The notes below the pieces were generated by a model, which was not told the DNA's origin, did no database searches, and saw only the letters and a program-made list of their open reading frames with translations. Both the position numbers and the translations under genes were made by a program. Positions 1 to 8,033 of a stretch of DNA of 64,000 bases are shown here, in pieces (the stretch's first letter is position 1; every line of letters begins with the position of its first letter). This DNA is from Pseudomonadota bacterium (GTDB lineage: Bacteria; Desulfobacterota; Desulfarculia; Desulfarculales; Desulfarculaceae), in the NCBI GenBank assembly GCA_018819925.1, contig JAHJPG010000110.1:1-64000 (forward strand), given 5' to 3'.

Positions 1-1
1 C

Positions 2-304
2 GCGGGCCTGCAAGTGACCCAGGGGGGCCGCTTCTGGCACCTGCTGGGCGGGGGCGACAAGGGCAAGGCGGTGCGCCTGCTCTCGGTGCTCTACGCCAAA
101 CACGACCCGGAGTTGACGACCATGGCCCTGGGCGACGCGCCCAACGACCTGGGCATGCTGGAGGCGGTGGATCGGCCGGTGCTGGTGGCCCTGTCCGGCG
201 GCGGACACGCCGCAGTGGAGTTGCCGGGCCTGGTCCTGGAGCCTTTGGCCGGACCGGCTGGCTTCAACCACGCGGTGCTGGCCGCCCTGGAGGGTGGGAA
301 CTAA
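2..304 (+). CDS. Mannosyl-3-phosphoglycerate phosphatase-like HAD protein, C-terminal part
   Basis: The gene is cut by the window start; the frame is open from base 2, so the listed GTG at 14 is not a real start. The visible 100 residues contain the late HAD motifs: a lysine in GGGDKGKAV (motif III) and GDAPNDLGML (motif IV acidic pair). The GDxPNDxxML pattern with a following PVLV is typical of the MPGP subgroup of HAD subfamily IIB, which dephosphorylates mannosyl-3-phosphoglycerate to the compatible solute mannosylglycerate. It ends 2 bases before birA, so the two are probably co-transcribed. The nucleophile motif I lies outside the window, so the substrate is inferred from family resemblance only; a general Cof-type sugar phosphatase is the alternative. 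Confidence 0.75.
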   Translation, partial: AGLQVTQGGRFWHLLGGGDKGKAVRLLSVLYAKHDPELTTMALGDAPNDLGMLEAVDRPVLVALSGGGHAAVELPGLVLEPLAGPAGFNHAVLAALEGGN

Positions 305-306
305 GC

Positions 307-1299
307 GTGGCCGAGGCATCCCCCGGCGGCCAGGTGCTACGCCTGCTCATACATGGCAACGGCGAGCGCTCCGGCCAGGAGATGGCCCAGCGCCTGGGTA
401 TAAGCCGGGCGGCGGTGGCCAAGACCATCACCTCCCTCCGGGCCCAGGGCCTGGAGATCGACGCCGCCCCCCGGCGGGGCTATCGCCTGATCAGCGAACC
501 GCCCCTGCTGCTGCCGGCCATGGTGGAGGCTCGCCTGAAGCCCGGCTCCCTGGGCCTGCCTGTGCACCATTTCCAAGAGATCGACTCCACCAACCTGGAG
601 GCACGCCGCCGGGCCGAGACCGGAGCGCCCCATGGAACCTGCCTGGTGGCCGAGCACCAGAGCGCGGGACGGGGCCGCCTGGACCGGCGCTGGCAAGCGC
701 CCAAGGGCAGCGCCCTGCTCTTCTCCATCATCCTGCGGCCGGACTTGAGCCTTAGGCGGGTGTTCGCTCTGAACAACCTCGTCTCCTTGGCCGTGTGCCG
801 GGCCCTGGAAAAACACGGCGGCCTGGCCCCGGCCATCAAGTGGCCCAACGACGTTTACCTGGAGGGCAAGAAGCTGGCCGGGGTGCTCACCGAGTTCACC
901 AGCCGGGCCGAAGCGGTGGAATACGCCGTGGTGGGGGTGGGCCTCAACGTAAACCAGGAGCCCGCCTGGCTGGCCGGCCTGGACCAGCCGGCCATGAGCC
1001 TTCTGGCCGCCACGGGCCATGCCTGGGAGCGAGCCACCCTGCTGGCCCAGATCCTGGAAGAGACGACCGCCCTCCATGACCAGTTCGTGGCCGGCGGCGG
1101 AGACGACCTGGCCCAGGAATATGCCCGGCGATCCCTGATCCTGGGCCTGGACGTGACCGTGCGCCAGGGGCAGGCCGTGCGCCGGGGCAAGGCGGTGGGT
1201 TTCGCCCCGGAAGGCGCCTTGCTCCTGGAGGAAAACGGCCAGGTCAGCCCCATACACCACGGCGACGTGAGCCTGTTGGACTGGGAGGTGCTGGGCTAA
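307..1299 (+). CDS. birA: Bifunctional biotin ligase / biotin operon repressor BirA
   Basis: The 330-residue length matches two-domain BirA. Residues about 10-60 form a winged helix-turn-helix (GISRAAVAKTITSLRAQG). The catalytic domain carries the biotinyl-AMP loop GRGRLDRRW at 121-129 and KWPNDV at 178-183 followed by GKKLAGVL, and a C-terminal SH3-like domain follows. It makes biotinyl-5'-AMP and attaches biotin to carboxyl-carrier domains; as the biotinyl-AMP dimer it represses biotin synthesis. The GTG start lies 2 bases after the previous stop. The DNA-binding domain is consistent with the perfect palindrome in front of bioB, directly downstream. Family and function are clear; regulation is inferred from this pairing. 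Confidence 0.96.
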   Translation: MAEASPGGQVLRLLIHGNGERSGQEMAQRLGISRAAVAKTITSLRAQGLEIDAAPRRGYRLISEPPLLLPAMVEARLKPGSLGLPVHHFQEIDSTNLEARRRAETGAPHGTCLVAEHQSAGRGRLDRRWQAPKGSALLFSIILRPDLSLRRVFALNNLVSLAVCRALEKHGGLAPAIKWPNDVYLEGKKLAGVLTEFTSRAEAVEYAVVGVGLNVNQEPAWLAGLDQPAMSLLAATGHAWERATLLAQILEETTALHDQFVAGGGDDLAQEYARRSLILGLDVTVRQGQAVRRGKAVGFAPEGALLLEENGQVSPIHHGDVSLLDWEVLG

Positions 1300-1341
1300 A
1301 GCCCCATCCGTCCAATCCCACCCGCAACCCCCCATTCCTGC

Positions 1342-1370
1342 TTGCCAAGTCCGGCCCGGACTGGTAGATT
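1342..1370 (+). promoter_or_regulatory. Predicted sigma70-like promoter of the bio operon
   Basis: TTGCCA (1342-1347) and TAGATT (1365-1370) are separated by exactly 17 bases. They match the TTGACA/TATAAT consensus at 5 of 6 and 4 of 6 positions. The -10 box overlaps the left arm of the BirA palindrome. Transcription would start near 1377, giving a leader of about 25 bases. The same TTGCCA box recurs at other promoters in this window. Confidence 0.7.
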
Positions 1371-1400
1371 GTCAACCGTTTCACAACAGAGGTTGACAAT
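1368..1400 (+). promoter_or_regulatory. BirA operator (perfect inverted repeat) before bioB
   Basis: ATTGTCAACC (1368-1377) and GGTTGACAAT (1391-1400) are perfect reverse complements with a 13-base spacer. The arms resemble the known BirA box (TTGTAAACC, spacer, GGTTTACAA), with the spacer slightly shorter than usual. The left arm covers the -10 box and predicted start point; the right arm ends one base before the bioB ATG and includes the region where the ribosome would bind. Bound BirA would block both promoter opening and early elongation. Confidence 0.85.
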
Positions 1401-1401
1401 C

Positions 1402-2412
1402 ATGACTCAAGATTTCCCCACAGAGATAAGCAACACAATTCAGCGCGTCATGGACGGTGGTCTCCCCGAGGCGGAGCAGGCCGCCGCCTGGCTGGAGCGC
1501 AGCGATCTGGGCCAGTTGGGCCAGCTCTTGGCCGCGGCCGGCCGCCTGCGCGGGGCCAATGAAGGCGACGTGGTGGAGTTTTGCGCCATCGTCAACGCCC
1601 GCTCGGGCCATTGCTCGGAGAACTGCGCCTTTTGCGCCCAGAGCGCCCATCACCAGGGCCAGGCCGAGGTCTACCCCCTGTTAAGCGCCGAGGAAATGGT
1701 GCGCCGGGGCCGGGCCGCCGCCGAAGCCGGGGCCCAGCGCTTCGGCATCGTCACCAGCGGCCGCGAGTGCCCCAAAGGCGAGGCCCTGGACGAGATCTGC
1801 CGGGCGGTGGAGGTTTTGACCAGCGAAAAGGTCATCGCCCCCTGCGCCAGTCTGGGGCTCATCGGCCAGGCCCGGGCCCGCCGCCTGGCCGACGCCGGCC
1901 TGGTGCGCTACCACCACAACCTGGAGGCCGGGCCCAGCTTCTTTCCGCGCATCTGCACCACCCACACCTATGAGGACCGGGTGGACACGGTCAAGGCGGC
2001 CCAAGACGCCGGGCTTGAGGTGTGCGTGGGAGGCATCGTGGGTCTGGGCGAAACCCCGCTGGAGCGGGTGGAGTTGGCCCAGGCCGTGGCCGAGTTGAAG
2101 CCCCAGAGCATCCCTCTGAACTTTTTGACCCCCATCCCCGGCACCCCCATGGCCAACCACCAACCCCTCAAGCCCCTGGAGGCCCTGGCCACGGTGGCGG
2201 TGTTCAAGCTGTTCAACCCCAAGGCGGTGGTGCGCACCTGCGGGGGACGCCAGCAGGTGTTGGGCAACCTGGCCCCCCTGATGTATTTGGCCGGGGCCGG
2301 GGGCACCATGATCGGCAACTACCTGACCACCGAGGGCCGCCAGCCCGTGGAGGATATCAACGACCTCGCGGCCCTGGGCCTCAAGCCCGCCGCCAAGCTG
2401 ATGGGCGAGTAG
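1402..2412 (+). CDS. bioB: Biotin synthase
   Basis: This radical-SAM enzyme inserts sulfur into dethiobiotin. With the ATG at 1402 it has 336 residues; the radical-SAM cluster motif CSENCAFC places cysteines at 71, 75 and 78, followed by AQSAHH as in BioB. Other BioB signatures are HHNLEAG, NFLTPIPGTP and GRQQ. The listed ORF begins at a TTG (1342) that lies in the -35 box, so it cannot be the start. ATG 1402 falls directly after the operator and about 25 bases after the predicted transcription start. bioA follows after 3 bases. No bioC or bioH is present here, so the pimeloyl precursor must be made elsewhere. Confidence 0.97.
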   Translation: MTQDFPTEISNTIQRVMDGGLPEAEQAAAWLERSDLGQLGQLLAAAGRLRGANEGDVVEFCAIVNARSGHCSENCAFCAQSAHHQGQAEVYPLLSAEEMVRRGRAAAEAGAQRFGIVTSGRECPKGEALDEICRAVEVLTSEKVIAPCASLGLIGQARARRLADAGLVRYHHNLEAGPSFFPRICTTHTYEDRVDTVKAAQDAGLEVCVGGIVGLGETPLERVELAQAVAELKPQSIPLNFLTPIPGTPMANHQPLKPLEALATVAVFKLFNPKAVVRTCGGRQQVLGNLAPLMYLAGAGGTMIGNYLTTEGRQPVEDINDLAALGLKPAAKLMGE

Positions 2413-2415
2413 AAA

Positions 2416-3768
2416 ATGAGCCGCACCCAAGAAATTCTCAGCCAGGACCTGGATCATCTATGGCATCCCTTCACCCAGATGAAGCTCTGGCCCGGGGAGC
2501 CGCCCCTGGTCATCGAGCGGGGCAAGGGCAACTACCTCATCGACACCGAGGGCAACCGCTACTTCGACGGGGTAAGCTCCCTGTGGGTCACGGTGCACGG
2601 CCACAACCACCCGGCCATCAACCAGGCCATCGCCGAGCAACTGAAGCATTTGGATCACTCCACCCTGCTGGGGCTCACCCATCCCCTGGCCGCCCGCCTG
2701 GCCGCCGAGTTGGCCCGCGTCACCCCCGGCAAGCTAAACAAGGCCTTCTACTCCGAGAGCGGCTCCACCGCCGTGGAGATCGCCTTGAAGATCGCCTACC
2801 AGTATTGGCAGCAGTCGGGCCGCCCCGAGAAAAAGACCTTCGTGGCCCTGGGCGAGGCCTACCACGGCGACACCCTGGGCGCGGTGAGCGTGGGCGGCAT
2901 CGAGCTGTTCCACCAGGTCTACGGCCCCCTGCTCTTCCCGGTGCACCGCCTACCCCAGCCCTTTTGCCGCCAGTGCCCCCTGGGCCTGAAGCGCCCCTCC
3001 TGCGATCTGGCCTGCGCCCAGGCCCTGGAGCCCATGCTGGCCCAGCACGGCAGGGAGATATGCGCCCTGATCGTGGAGCCCCGGGTGCAGGGCGCGGCAG
3101 GCATCATCGTGCAGCCAAATGGCTATGTGCGCCGCCTGTGGGAGATATGCCGCAAGCACGATGTGCTGTTCATCGCCGATGAGGTGGCCACCGGCTTCGG
3201 CCGCACCGGCACGCTCTTCGCCTGCGAGTTGGAGGGCGTGGAGCCGGACCTCATGTGCCTGGGCAAGGGCCTTACCGGCGGGGTGCTGCCCCTGGCCGCC
3301 ACCATGGCCACCGACCGGGTCTACCAGGCCTTCCTGGGCGAGTTCGACGAGTTCAAGACCTTTTTCCACGGCCACACCTACACCGGCAACCCCCTGGCCT
3401 GCGCCGCCGCCCTGGCCAGCCTGGGGCTCATGGAAACCAACCGGGTGGTGGAGGGCGCCGCGCCGGTGATCGAGCATTTGGCCAAGGGCTTGGAGGCCAT
3501 CGCCCGGATGGACCATGTGGTGCAGGTGCGCCAACAGGGGCTCATGGCCGGGGTGGAGCTGGCGCGGGACAAGGCCACGGACACCCCCTATGATCCCAGC
3601 CTGCGCATGGGCCACAAGGTGATAATGGCCGCCCGCAAGCACGGGGTGATAATCCGCCCCCTGGGCGACACGGTGGTGCTCATGCCGCCCCTTAGCAGCA
3701 CCACCCAGGACATCGACCTGCTCCTGAGCGCCCTGGGCCAGGCCATCGCCGAAGTCACCGGAGGCTGA
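2416..3768 (+). CDS. bioA: Adenosylmethionine--8-amino-7-oxononanoate aminotransferase
   Basis: This PLP enzyme converts KAPA to DAPA with SAM as amino donor. It has 450 residues, usual for BioA. The N-terminal WHPFTQM (16-22) is diagnostic. The PLP aspartate lies in DEVATGFGRTG (255-265) and the Schiff-base lysine is K284 in CLGKGL. An odd feature is a four-cysteine segment at about 184-200 (C-x2-C-x8-C-x3-C) in the middle of the protein, which resembles a metal-binding knuckle. It starts 3 bases after bioB and ends 2 bases before bioF, within a tight operon. Confidence 0.96.
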   Translation: MSRTQEILSQDLDHLWHPFTQMKLWPGEPPLVIERGKGNYLIDTEGNRYFDGVSSLWVTVHGHNHPAINQAIAEQLKHLDHSTLLGLTHPLAARLAAELARVTPGKLNKAFYSESGSTAVEIALKIAYQYWQQSGRPEKKTFVALGEAYHGDTLGAVSVGGIELFHQVYGPLLFPVHRLPQPFCRQCPLGLKRPSCDLACAQALEPMLAQHGREICALIVEPRVQGAAGIIVQPNGYVRRLWEICRKHDVLFIADEVATGFGRTGTLFACELEGVEPDLMCLGKGLTGGVLPLAATMATDRVYQAFLGEFDEFKTFFHGHTYTGNPLACAAALASLGLMETNRVVEGAAPVIEHLAKGLEAIARMDHVVQVRQQGLMAGVELARDKATDTPYDPSLRMGHKVIMAARKHGVIIRPLGDTVVLMPPLSSTTQDIDLLLSALGQAIAEVTGG

Positions 3769-3770
3769 CC

Positions 3771-4955
3771 ATGGGTTCGGTTTCAGCCTTGGAAATACTG
3801 AAAAGCCGGGTGGCCGACCAACAGGCCCGGGGCCTCACCCGCCGCCTGGTTTCTGTGGTGCCCTCCTGCGGCCGCTTTGTAAGCGTGCGGGGGCGGCGCT
3901 GCCTGTTGATGGCCAGTAACGACTACCTGGGCCTGGCCGCCCATCCCCGCCTGGCCCAGGCCTCCCTGGAGGCCGCCCTCGCCTGCGGGGCCGGCTCCGG
4001 GGCCAGCCGCCTAATATCCGGCACTCTGGAAGCCCACCTGGAACTGGAGCGGGCCATCGCCCGCTTCAAGCACACCCCGGCGGCGCTGTTTTTCCCCACC
4101 GGCTACATGACCAACCTGGGTGTGGTGAGCACCCTGGCCGCAGAGGGCGACCTCATCGTCAGCGACCAGCTCAACCACGCCAGCCTCATCGACGCCTGCC
4201 GTTTGTCCCACGCCGAGGTTCAGGTGTACCCCCACGGCGATGTCGCCCGGGCCGAGGAGCTTCTCTCCCAGGGACCGGCCCACGGCATGCGGCTGTTGGT
4301 GAGTGACGGGGTGTTTTCCATGGACGGCGACCTGGCCCCGCTGCCCGCCCTGTTGGCGGCGGCCCGGCGGCAAGACGCCCTGCTGGTAATCGACGACGCC
4401 CACGCCACCGGGGTGTGGGGGGCCACCGGCCGGGGCACCATGGAGCATTTCGGCCTGGAGCCCGGCCCCGAGGTGGTGATGTTGGGCACCTTCAGCAAGG
4501 CCCTGGGCGGCCTGGGAGGTTTCGCCGCCGGAGCGCCGGAGGTCATAGAGGCCCTGGTGCATGGAGCCCGCTCCCTGCTCTATTCCACCGCCCCGCCCCC
4601 GGCCCAGGCCGCGGTGGCCCTGGCCGCCCTGGAGTTGGTGGACGCCGAGCCCTGGCGGCGGGAGCGCCTGCACACCCTCAGCGCTTTGCTGCGCCGCCGC
4701 CTGGCCGAGGCCGGGCTGGTGGTAGCGTGCGAATCCGGCCCCATCGTGCCGATGCTCACCGGCAGCGCCCAGGCCGCCCTGGAGCTGGCCGAGGGCCTGT
4801 GGCAACGGGGGGTGTTCGCCCCGGCGGTGCGGCCGCCCACGGTGCCCGAAGGGGCCAGCCGCATACGCCTCACCGTCACCGCCGCCCACGAGGAGCAGGA
4901 CATAGAGGACGCGGCCCAGGCCTTGATTCTGGCCGCCCGGGAGGCGGGCCTATGA
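3771..4955 (+). CDS. bioF: 8-amino-7-oxononanoate synthase
   Basis: This alpha-oxoamine synthase condenses pimeloyl-ACP or pimeloyl-CoA with alanine to form KAPA. Its 394 residues match the family. Signatures are NDYLGLA (50-56), GSGASRLISG (75-84), the PLP-ring aspartate in DDAHATG (208-214) and the Schiff-base lysine K243 in GTFSKALGG. The stop overlaps the bioD start as ATGA (4952-4955), implying translational coupling. The enzyme could be taken for the related 2-amino-3-ketobutyrate ligase, but the bio context settles the function. Confidence 0.95.
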   Translation: MGSVSALEILKSRVADQQARGLTRRLVSVVPSCGRFVSVRGRRCLLMASNDYLGLAAHPRLAQASLEAALACGAGSGASRLISGTLEAHLELERAIARFKHTPAALFFPTGYMTNLGVVSTLAAEGDLIVSDQLNHASLIDACRLSHAEVQVYPHGDVARAEELLSQGPAHGMRLLVSDGVFSMDGDLAPLPALLAAARRQDALLVIDDAHATGVWGATGRGTMEHFGLEPGPEVVMLGTFSKALGGLGGFAAGAPEVIEALVHGARSLLYSTAPPPAQAAVALAALELVDAEPWRRERLHTLSALLRRRLAEAGLVVACESGPIVPMLTGSAQAALELAEGLWQRGVFAPAVRPPTVPEGASRIRLTVTAAHEEQDIEDAAQALILAAREAGL

Positions 4956-5674
4956 GCGGCAAGGGCGTGGTGGTCATCGGCACCGACACCGACGCTGGCA
5001 AGACCATGGTTTCGGCGGCCCTGGTGATGGGCCTGCGCGACGCCGGAGTGGCCACGGGCTACCTCAAGCCCTTGGCCAGCGACTGCGCCGTCACCCCGGA
5101 GGGCCTCCTGAGCCCGGACGTGGCCTTGGTGCACCGCCTGGCCGGGCTCACCGAGCCCCTGGCCAGCCTGAACCCGGTGTGCCTGCGGGCCCCGCTTTCG
5201 CCCCTGGCCGCCGCCAGGGAAGAAGGCGTGGAGCTGGCCCTGGCCGCCTCGGCGGCCTCCTGCCGGGAGTTTCTGGCGGGCCAGGAGTTTGGAGTGATCG
5301 AGGGCGTGGGCGGGCTCCTGGTCCCCATCGCGCCGGGAGCCACATTCTTGGACCTGGCCGTGGACCTGGGCCTGCCGGTGGTGGTGGCCGCCCGGCCCGG
5401 CCTGGGCACCATCAACCACTCCCTGCTCACCCTGGAGGCCCTGAAAGGCGCGGGCCTGGCGGTGTTGGGCTTCGTATTCAGCCACACCCATCCCGCCGAC
5501 CCCGGCGACCCCTCCATCAAGGACAACCACGCCCTGATCGTGGAGTACAGCGGCACGCCCTTCCTGGGCGCCCTGCCCTACCTGGGGCCGCCGGATGAGT
5601 TGAGCGGCCCGGCCTTGCTGGAGAGCGTGCGGCAAAACCTGGACCTAGCCCCCCTGTTGGCCTTGGCCCGGTGA
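4952..5674 (+). CDS. bioD: Dethiobiotin synthetase
   Basis: This ATP-dependent carboxylase closes the ureido ring of dethiobiotin. The true start is ATG 4952, inside the longer listed ORF: it gives MSGKGVVVIGTDTDAGKT with the BioD P-loop GTDTDAGKT at 10-18 and a 240-residue protein, the normal BioD size. Other motifs are VEGVGGLLVPI (ATP/substrate site) and ARPGLGTINHSLLT. It overlaps bioF by 4 bases and precedes a small hypothetical gene by 4 bases. With bioB, bioA and bioF it completes the late biotin pathway. Confidence 0.96.
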   Translation: MSGKGVVVIGTDTDAGKTMVSAALVMGLRDAGVATGYLKPLASDCAVTPEGLLSPDVALVHRLAGLTEPLASLNPVCLRAPLSPLAAAREEGVELALAASAASCREFLAGQEFGVIEGVGGLLVPIAPGATFLDLAVDLGLPVVVAARPGLGTINHSLLTLEALKGAGLAVLGFVFSHTHPADPGDPSIKDNHALIVEYSGTPFLGALPYLGPPDELSGPALLESVRQNLDLAPLLALAR

Positions 5675-5678
5675 GACC

Positions 5679-6215
5679 ATGCTCCTGAATAGCTGTCTAC
5701 CCACCTACGACGTACGCGCCCGTTATCAGGAGTTCATGCCCGCCCCGCCGGAGCGGGTGTACGCCTTAGCCCGCGACCTGGACTGGAGCCGTTCGCCTCT
5801 GGTGAGTTGGCTGTTCAAGTTACGCGGCCTGGGCCGGGTTAAGGCCGAGCCCAGCTTGGCGAATATGCAAAAAATGGGATTTCTGATCCTGGACGAGGAA
5901 CCGGGCCGGGAGTTGGTGTTGGGGGTGGTGGGCCGTTTCTGGCTGCCCACCGGCGGCGTGCAACGGGTGAGCCCCCGGGGCTTCCTGGAGTTTGACCAGC
6001 CCGGCTACGCCAAGGCGGCCATGAACTTTTTGGCCGAGCCCGCGCCCGGCGGCGGCTGTCTGTTGAGCACCGAAACCAGGGTGCTGTGCCTCGGCCCCCA
6101 GGCCCGCCGTTATTTCCGCTTGTATTGGAGCCTTATCGGCCCATTCAGCGGCCTGATCCGTAAAGAAGCCCTGCGTCTGGTGCGGCGGCAGCTGCGCGAC
6201 GATGCGATGGGTTAA
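5679..6215 (+). CDS. Hypothetical protein, SRPBCC (START/polyketide-cyclase-like) fold suspected
   Basis: This is a 178-residue protein with no transmembrane segment or signal peptide. An N-terminal pattern, an acidic or aromatic strand followed by PAPPERVYALARDLD, resembles the first strand and helix of SRPBCC lipid-binding proteins. The C-terminal long helix (FSGLIRKEALRLVRRQL) would be the fold's closing helix. It starts 4 bases after bioD, so it is likely transcribed under BirA control, yet no known biotin enzyme matches it. The fold call is inference from pattern; the function is unknown. Confidence 0.6.
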   Translation: MLLNSCLPTYDVRARYQEFMPAPPERVYALARDLDWSRSPLVSWLFKLRGLGRVKAEPSLANMQKMGFLILDEEPGRELVLGVVGRFWLPTGGVQRVSPRGFLEFDQPGYAKAAMNFLAEPAPGGGCLLSTETRVLCLGPQARRYFRLYWSLIGPFSGLIRKEALRLVRRQLRDDAMG

Positions 6216-6305
6216 GTAGCCCTTCTGTTTCCGGCACAAACCATTCCAGAACATCAGACACGATTAACTTTGCGTCCGTAGGCCGTGTCTTGTTCAGCCA
6301 CCAGC

Positions 6306-6418
6306 GGCACAGCCAGGCGACGGCAGACAAGGCGTCCGGCGAGTGAAGGCCGCAGGCGTAGTGCTAACTACGTCGAGGCTTGAGCGATGCCGGCAACGCA
6401 GGATTCCGTTGCCTGGCG
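6306..6418. repeat. Structured intergenic repeat module, copy A1
   Basis: This is the first of two tandem units. It begins GGCACAGCCAGGC and shares an identical stretch of about 38 bases with unit A2 around the central hairpin CGTAGT-GCTA-ACTACG (6357-6372). The next stem outward is CCGGC/GCCGG. The outer right arm is degenerate (ends GTTGCCTGGC). Together with A2 it fills the 336-base gap between the bio operon and trkH; bases 6216-6305 of that gap show nothing recognisable. Confidence 0.85.
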
Positions 6419-6429
6419 AAGCCGCTTTA

Positions 6430-6547
6430 GGCACAGCCAGGCGGCGGCAGACAAGGCATTCGGCGAGCGAAAGCCGCAGGCGTAGTGCTAACTACGTCGA
6501 GGCTTGAGCGCAGCCGATAACGCCGTATGCCGCCGTCTGGCTGCGCC
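6430..6547. repeat. Structured intergenic repeat module, copy A2
   Basis: This is the second tandem unit, about 124 bases after the first. The ends form a long imperfect inverted repeat: GGCACAGCCAGGCGGCGGCA against TGCCGCCGTCTGGCTGCGCC. Inner stems are TCGGC/GCCGA, AAGCC/GGCTT and CGTAGT/ACTACG, all perfectly paired although their bases differ from other copies. It ends 5 bases from the trkH stop codon, so it could also act at the end of that transcript. Confidence 0.88.
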
Positions 6548-6551
6548 GAGC

Positions 6552-8003
6552 CTAGTCTCGCCAGAATTCGGGTAGGAACAGCACCAACACGGTGTAGACC
6601 TCCAGGCGGCCCACGATCATGGCCAAAGAGAGCAGCCACTTGGCCGCCAGGGGCAGGTGGGCGTAGTTGGCCGCCGGGCCCACCGAACCCAGGCCGGGGC
6701 CGATGTTGCCCAAACAAGCGATGGAGGCGGTGAAAGAGGTCACCAGGTCCAGGCCCATGCCCGACAGCAGTAGGCCCACCACCACGAAGCAGGCCAGATA
6801 GGCGCCCATGAATCCCCACACCGAGGCCACGATGCTCCGGTCCACGGTGTGATGCTCCAAGCGCACCGGGGCCACCACCCGGGGGTGCACTAGGCGGCGA
6901 AGCTCGGCCTTGATCTGCTTGGTCACCACCATCACCCGCATCACTTTGGGCCCGCCGCCGGTGGAGCCGGCCGAGCCGCCCACGAACATAAGAACCACCA
7001 GGGCGGCCAGGGCCGCCGGAGGCCACAGATCGTAATCCGCCGTGGCGAATCCGGTGGTGGTGAGGATGGTGGCGCTCTGGAAGGCGGCCAGGCGGATGGC
7101 ATCCCATGCCCCCTTGCCGGACACCAGGAACAGGGCCAGGGCCCCCAGCAGGGCAGCGCCCAGCCAGAGGTACATGTAGGTGCGCCACTCTTCGTTGCGC
7201 CACCAGGCGCTCCAGCGCCGCTGCCAGATCACCTGGAAGTGCAGGGTGAAGTTCATGCCCGCCAGGAGCATGAAGATGGTGATGATCACGTCAATGTAGC
7301 CGCTGCCAAACCCGGCGATGGAGGCGTCCTTGGTGGAGAAGCCCCCGGTGGCCATGGTGGCGAAGGCTTGGCAGGTGGCGTCGAACCAATCCATGCCCCC
7401 CAACATCAAAAGAACCACCTCGGCGGCGGTGATGGCCGCGTAGACCTTCCATAGCACGCTGGCGGTGTCGGTGATGCGCGGGGCCAGGCGGTCCGGGGTG
7501 GGGCTGGGCACCTCGGCCTTGAACAGCTGCATGCCGCCCACCCCCACGAAAGGCAGGATGGCCACGGACAACACGATGAAGCCCATGCCCCCCAACCAAT
7601 GGGTGAGCGCCCGCCAGAAGAGAACCCCCTTGGAGCAGGCCTCCACGCTGGTTAGCACGCTGGCCCCGGTGGTGGTGAAACCGCTCACCGACTCGAACAG
7701 GGCGTCCCCGAAACTGGCGAACTCTCCGCTGAGGTAGAAGGGCAGCCCGCCCAAAAGCCCGGCCACGACCCATGATACGCCCACGATGGCCATGCCCTGG
7801 CGGTGGTTCAGCTCCCGGCTGGTCTTGTCGCGGAAAAGCCAGAAGAGCACCGCGCCCAAGAGCAGGCTGACAAAGGCCCCTCCGGCAAAGGCGTGCCAGC
7901 CGGCCTCGCCATAGAGCAAGGCCACGCCCATGGGCAGGAGCATGAACAGCCCCACGCCCATGCACAGCACCCCCAACAGGGATAGGACGAAAGCCAGGCC
8001 CAA
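6552..8003 (-). CDS. trkH: Potassium uptake protein TrkH (membrane subunit)
   Basis: This 483-residue polytopic membrane protein has the repeated M1-P-M2 pore architecture. Four filter-like P-loops are visible: TTTGAS, ATGGFST, TTTGFAT and GNIGPG, each with the glycine that lines the K+ filter. The start is a TTG with GGGAGGG about 9 bases upstream. It lies 30 bases after trkA and is presumably co-expressed. The partner TrkA gates transport through NAD(H)/ATP binding. KtrB-type proteins are close relatives, but the following two-domain TrkA favours Trk. Confidence 0.93.
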   Translation of the reverse strand: MGLAFVLSLLGVLCMGVGLFMLLPMGVALLYGEAGWHAFAGGAFVSLLLGAVLFWLFRDKTSRELNHRQGMAIVGVSWVVAGLLGGLPFYLSGEFASFGDALFESVSGFTTTGASVLTSVEACSKGVLFWRALTHWLGGMGFIVLSVAILPFVGVGGMQLFKAEVPSPTPDRLAPRITDTASVLWKVYAAITAAEVVLLMLGGMDWFDATCQAFATMATGGFSTKDASIAGFGSGYIDVIITIFMLLAGMNFTLHFQVIWQRRWSAWWRNEEWRTYMYLWLGAALLGALALFLVSGKGAWDAIRLAAFQSATILTTTGFATADYDLWPPAALAALVVLMFVGGSAGSTGGGPKVMRVMVVTKQIKAELRRLVHPRVVAPVRLEHHTVDRSIVASVWGFMGAYLACFVVVGLLLSGMGLDLVTSFTASIACLGNIGPGLGSVGPAANYAHLPLAAKWLLSLAMIVGRLEVYTVLVLFLPEFWRD

Positions 8004-8033
8004 AGGTTTTAACCCTCCCGGACCAAGAAGGCC

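Noticed and set aside
6306-6547. Tandem repeats resembling a short CRISPR array
   Set aside because: Only two units of about 118 bp, internally palindromic, with no spacer-repeat regularity and no cas genes.
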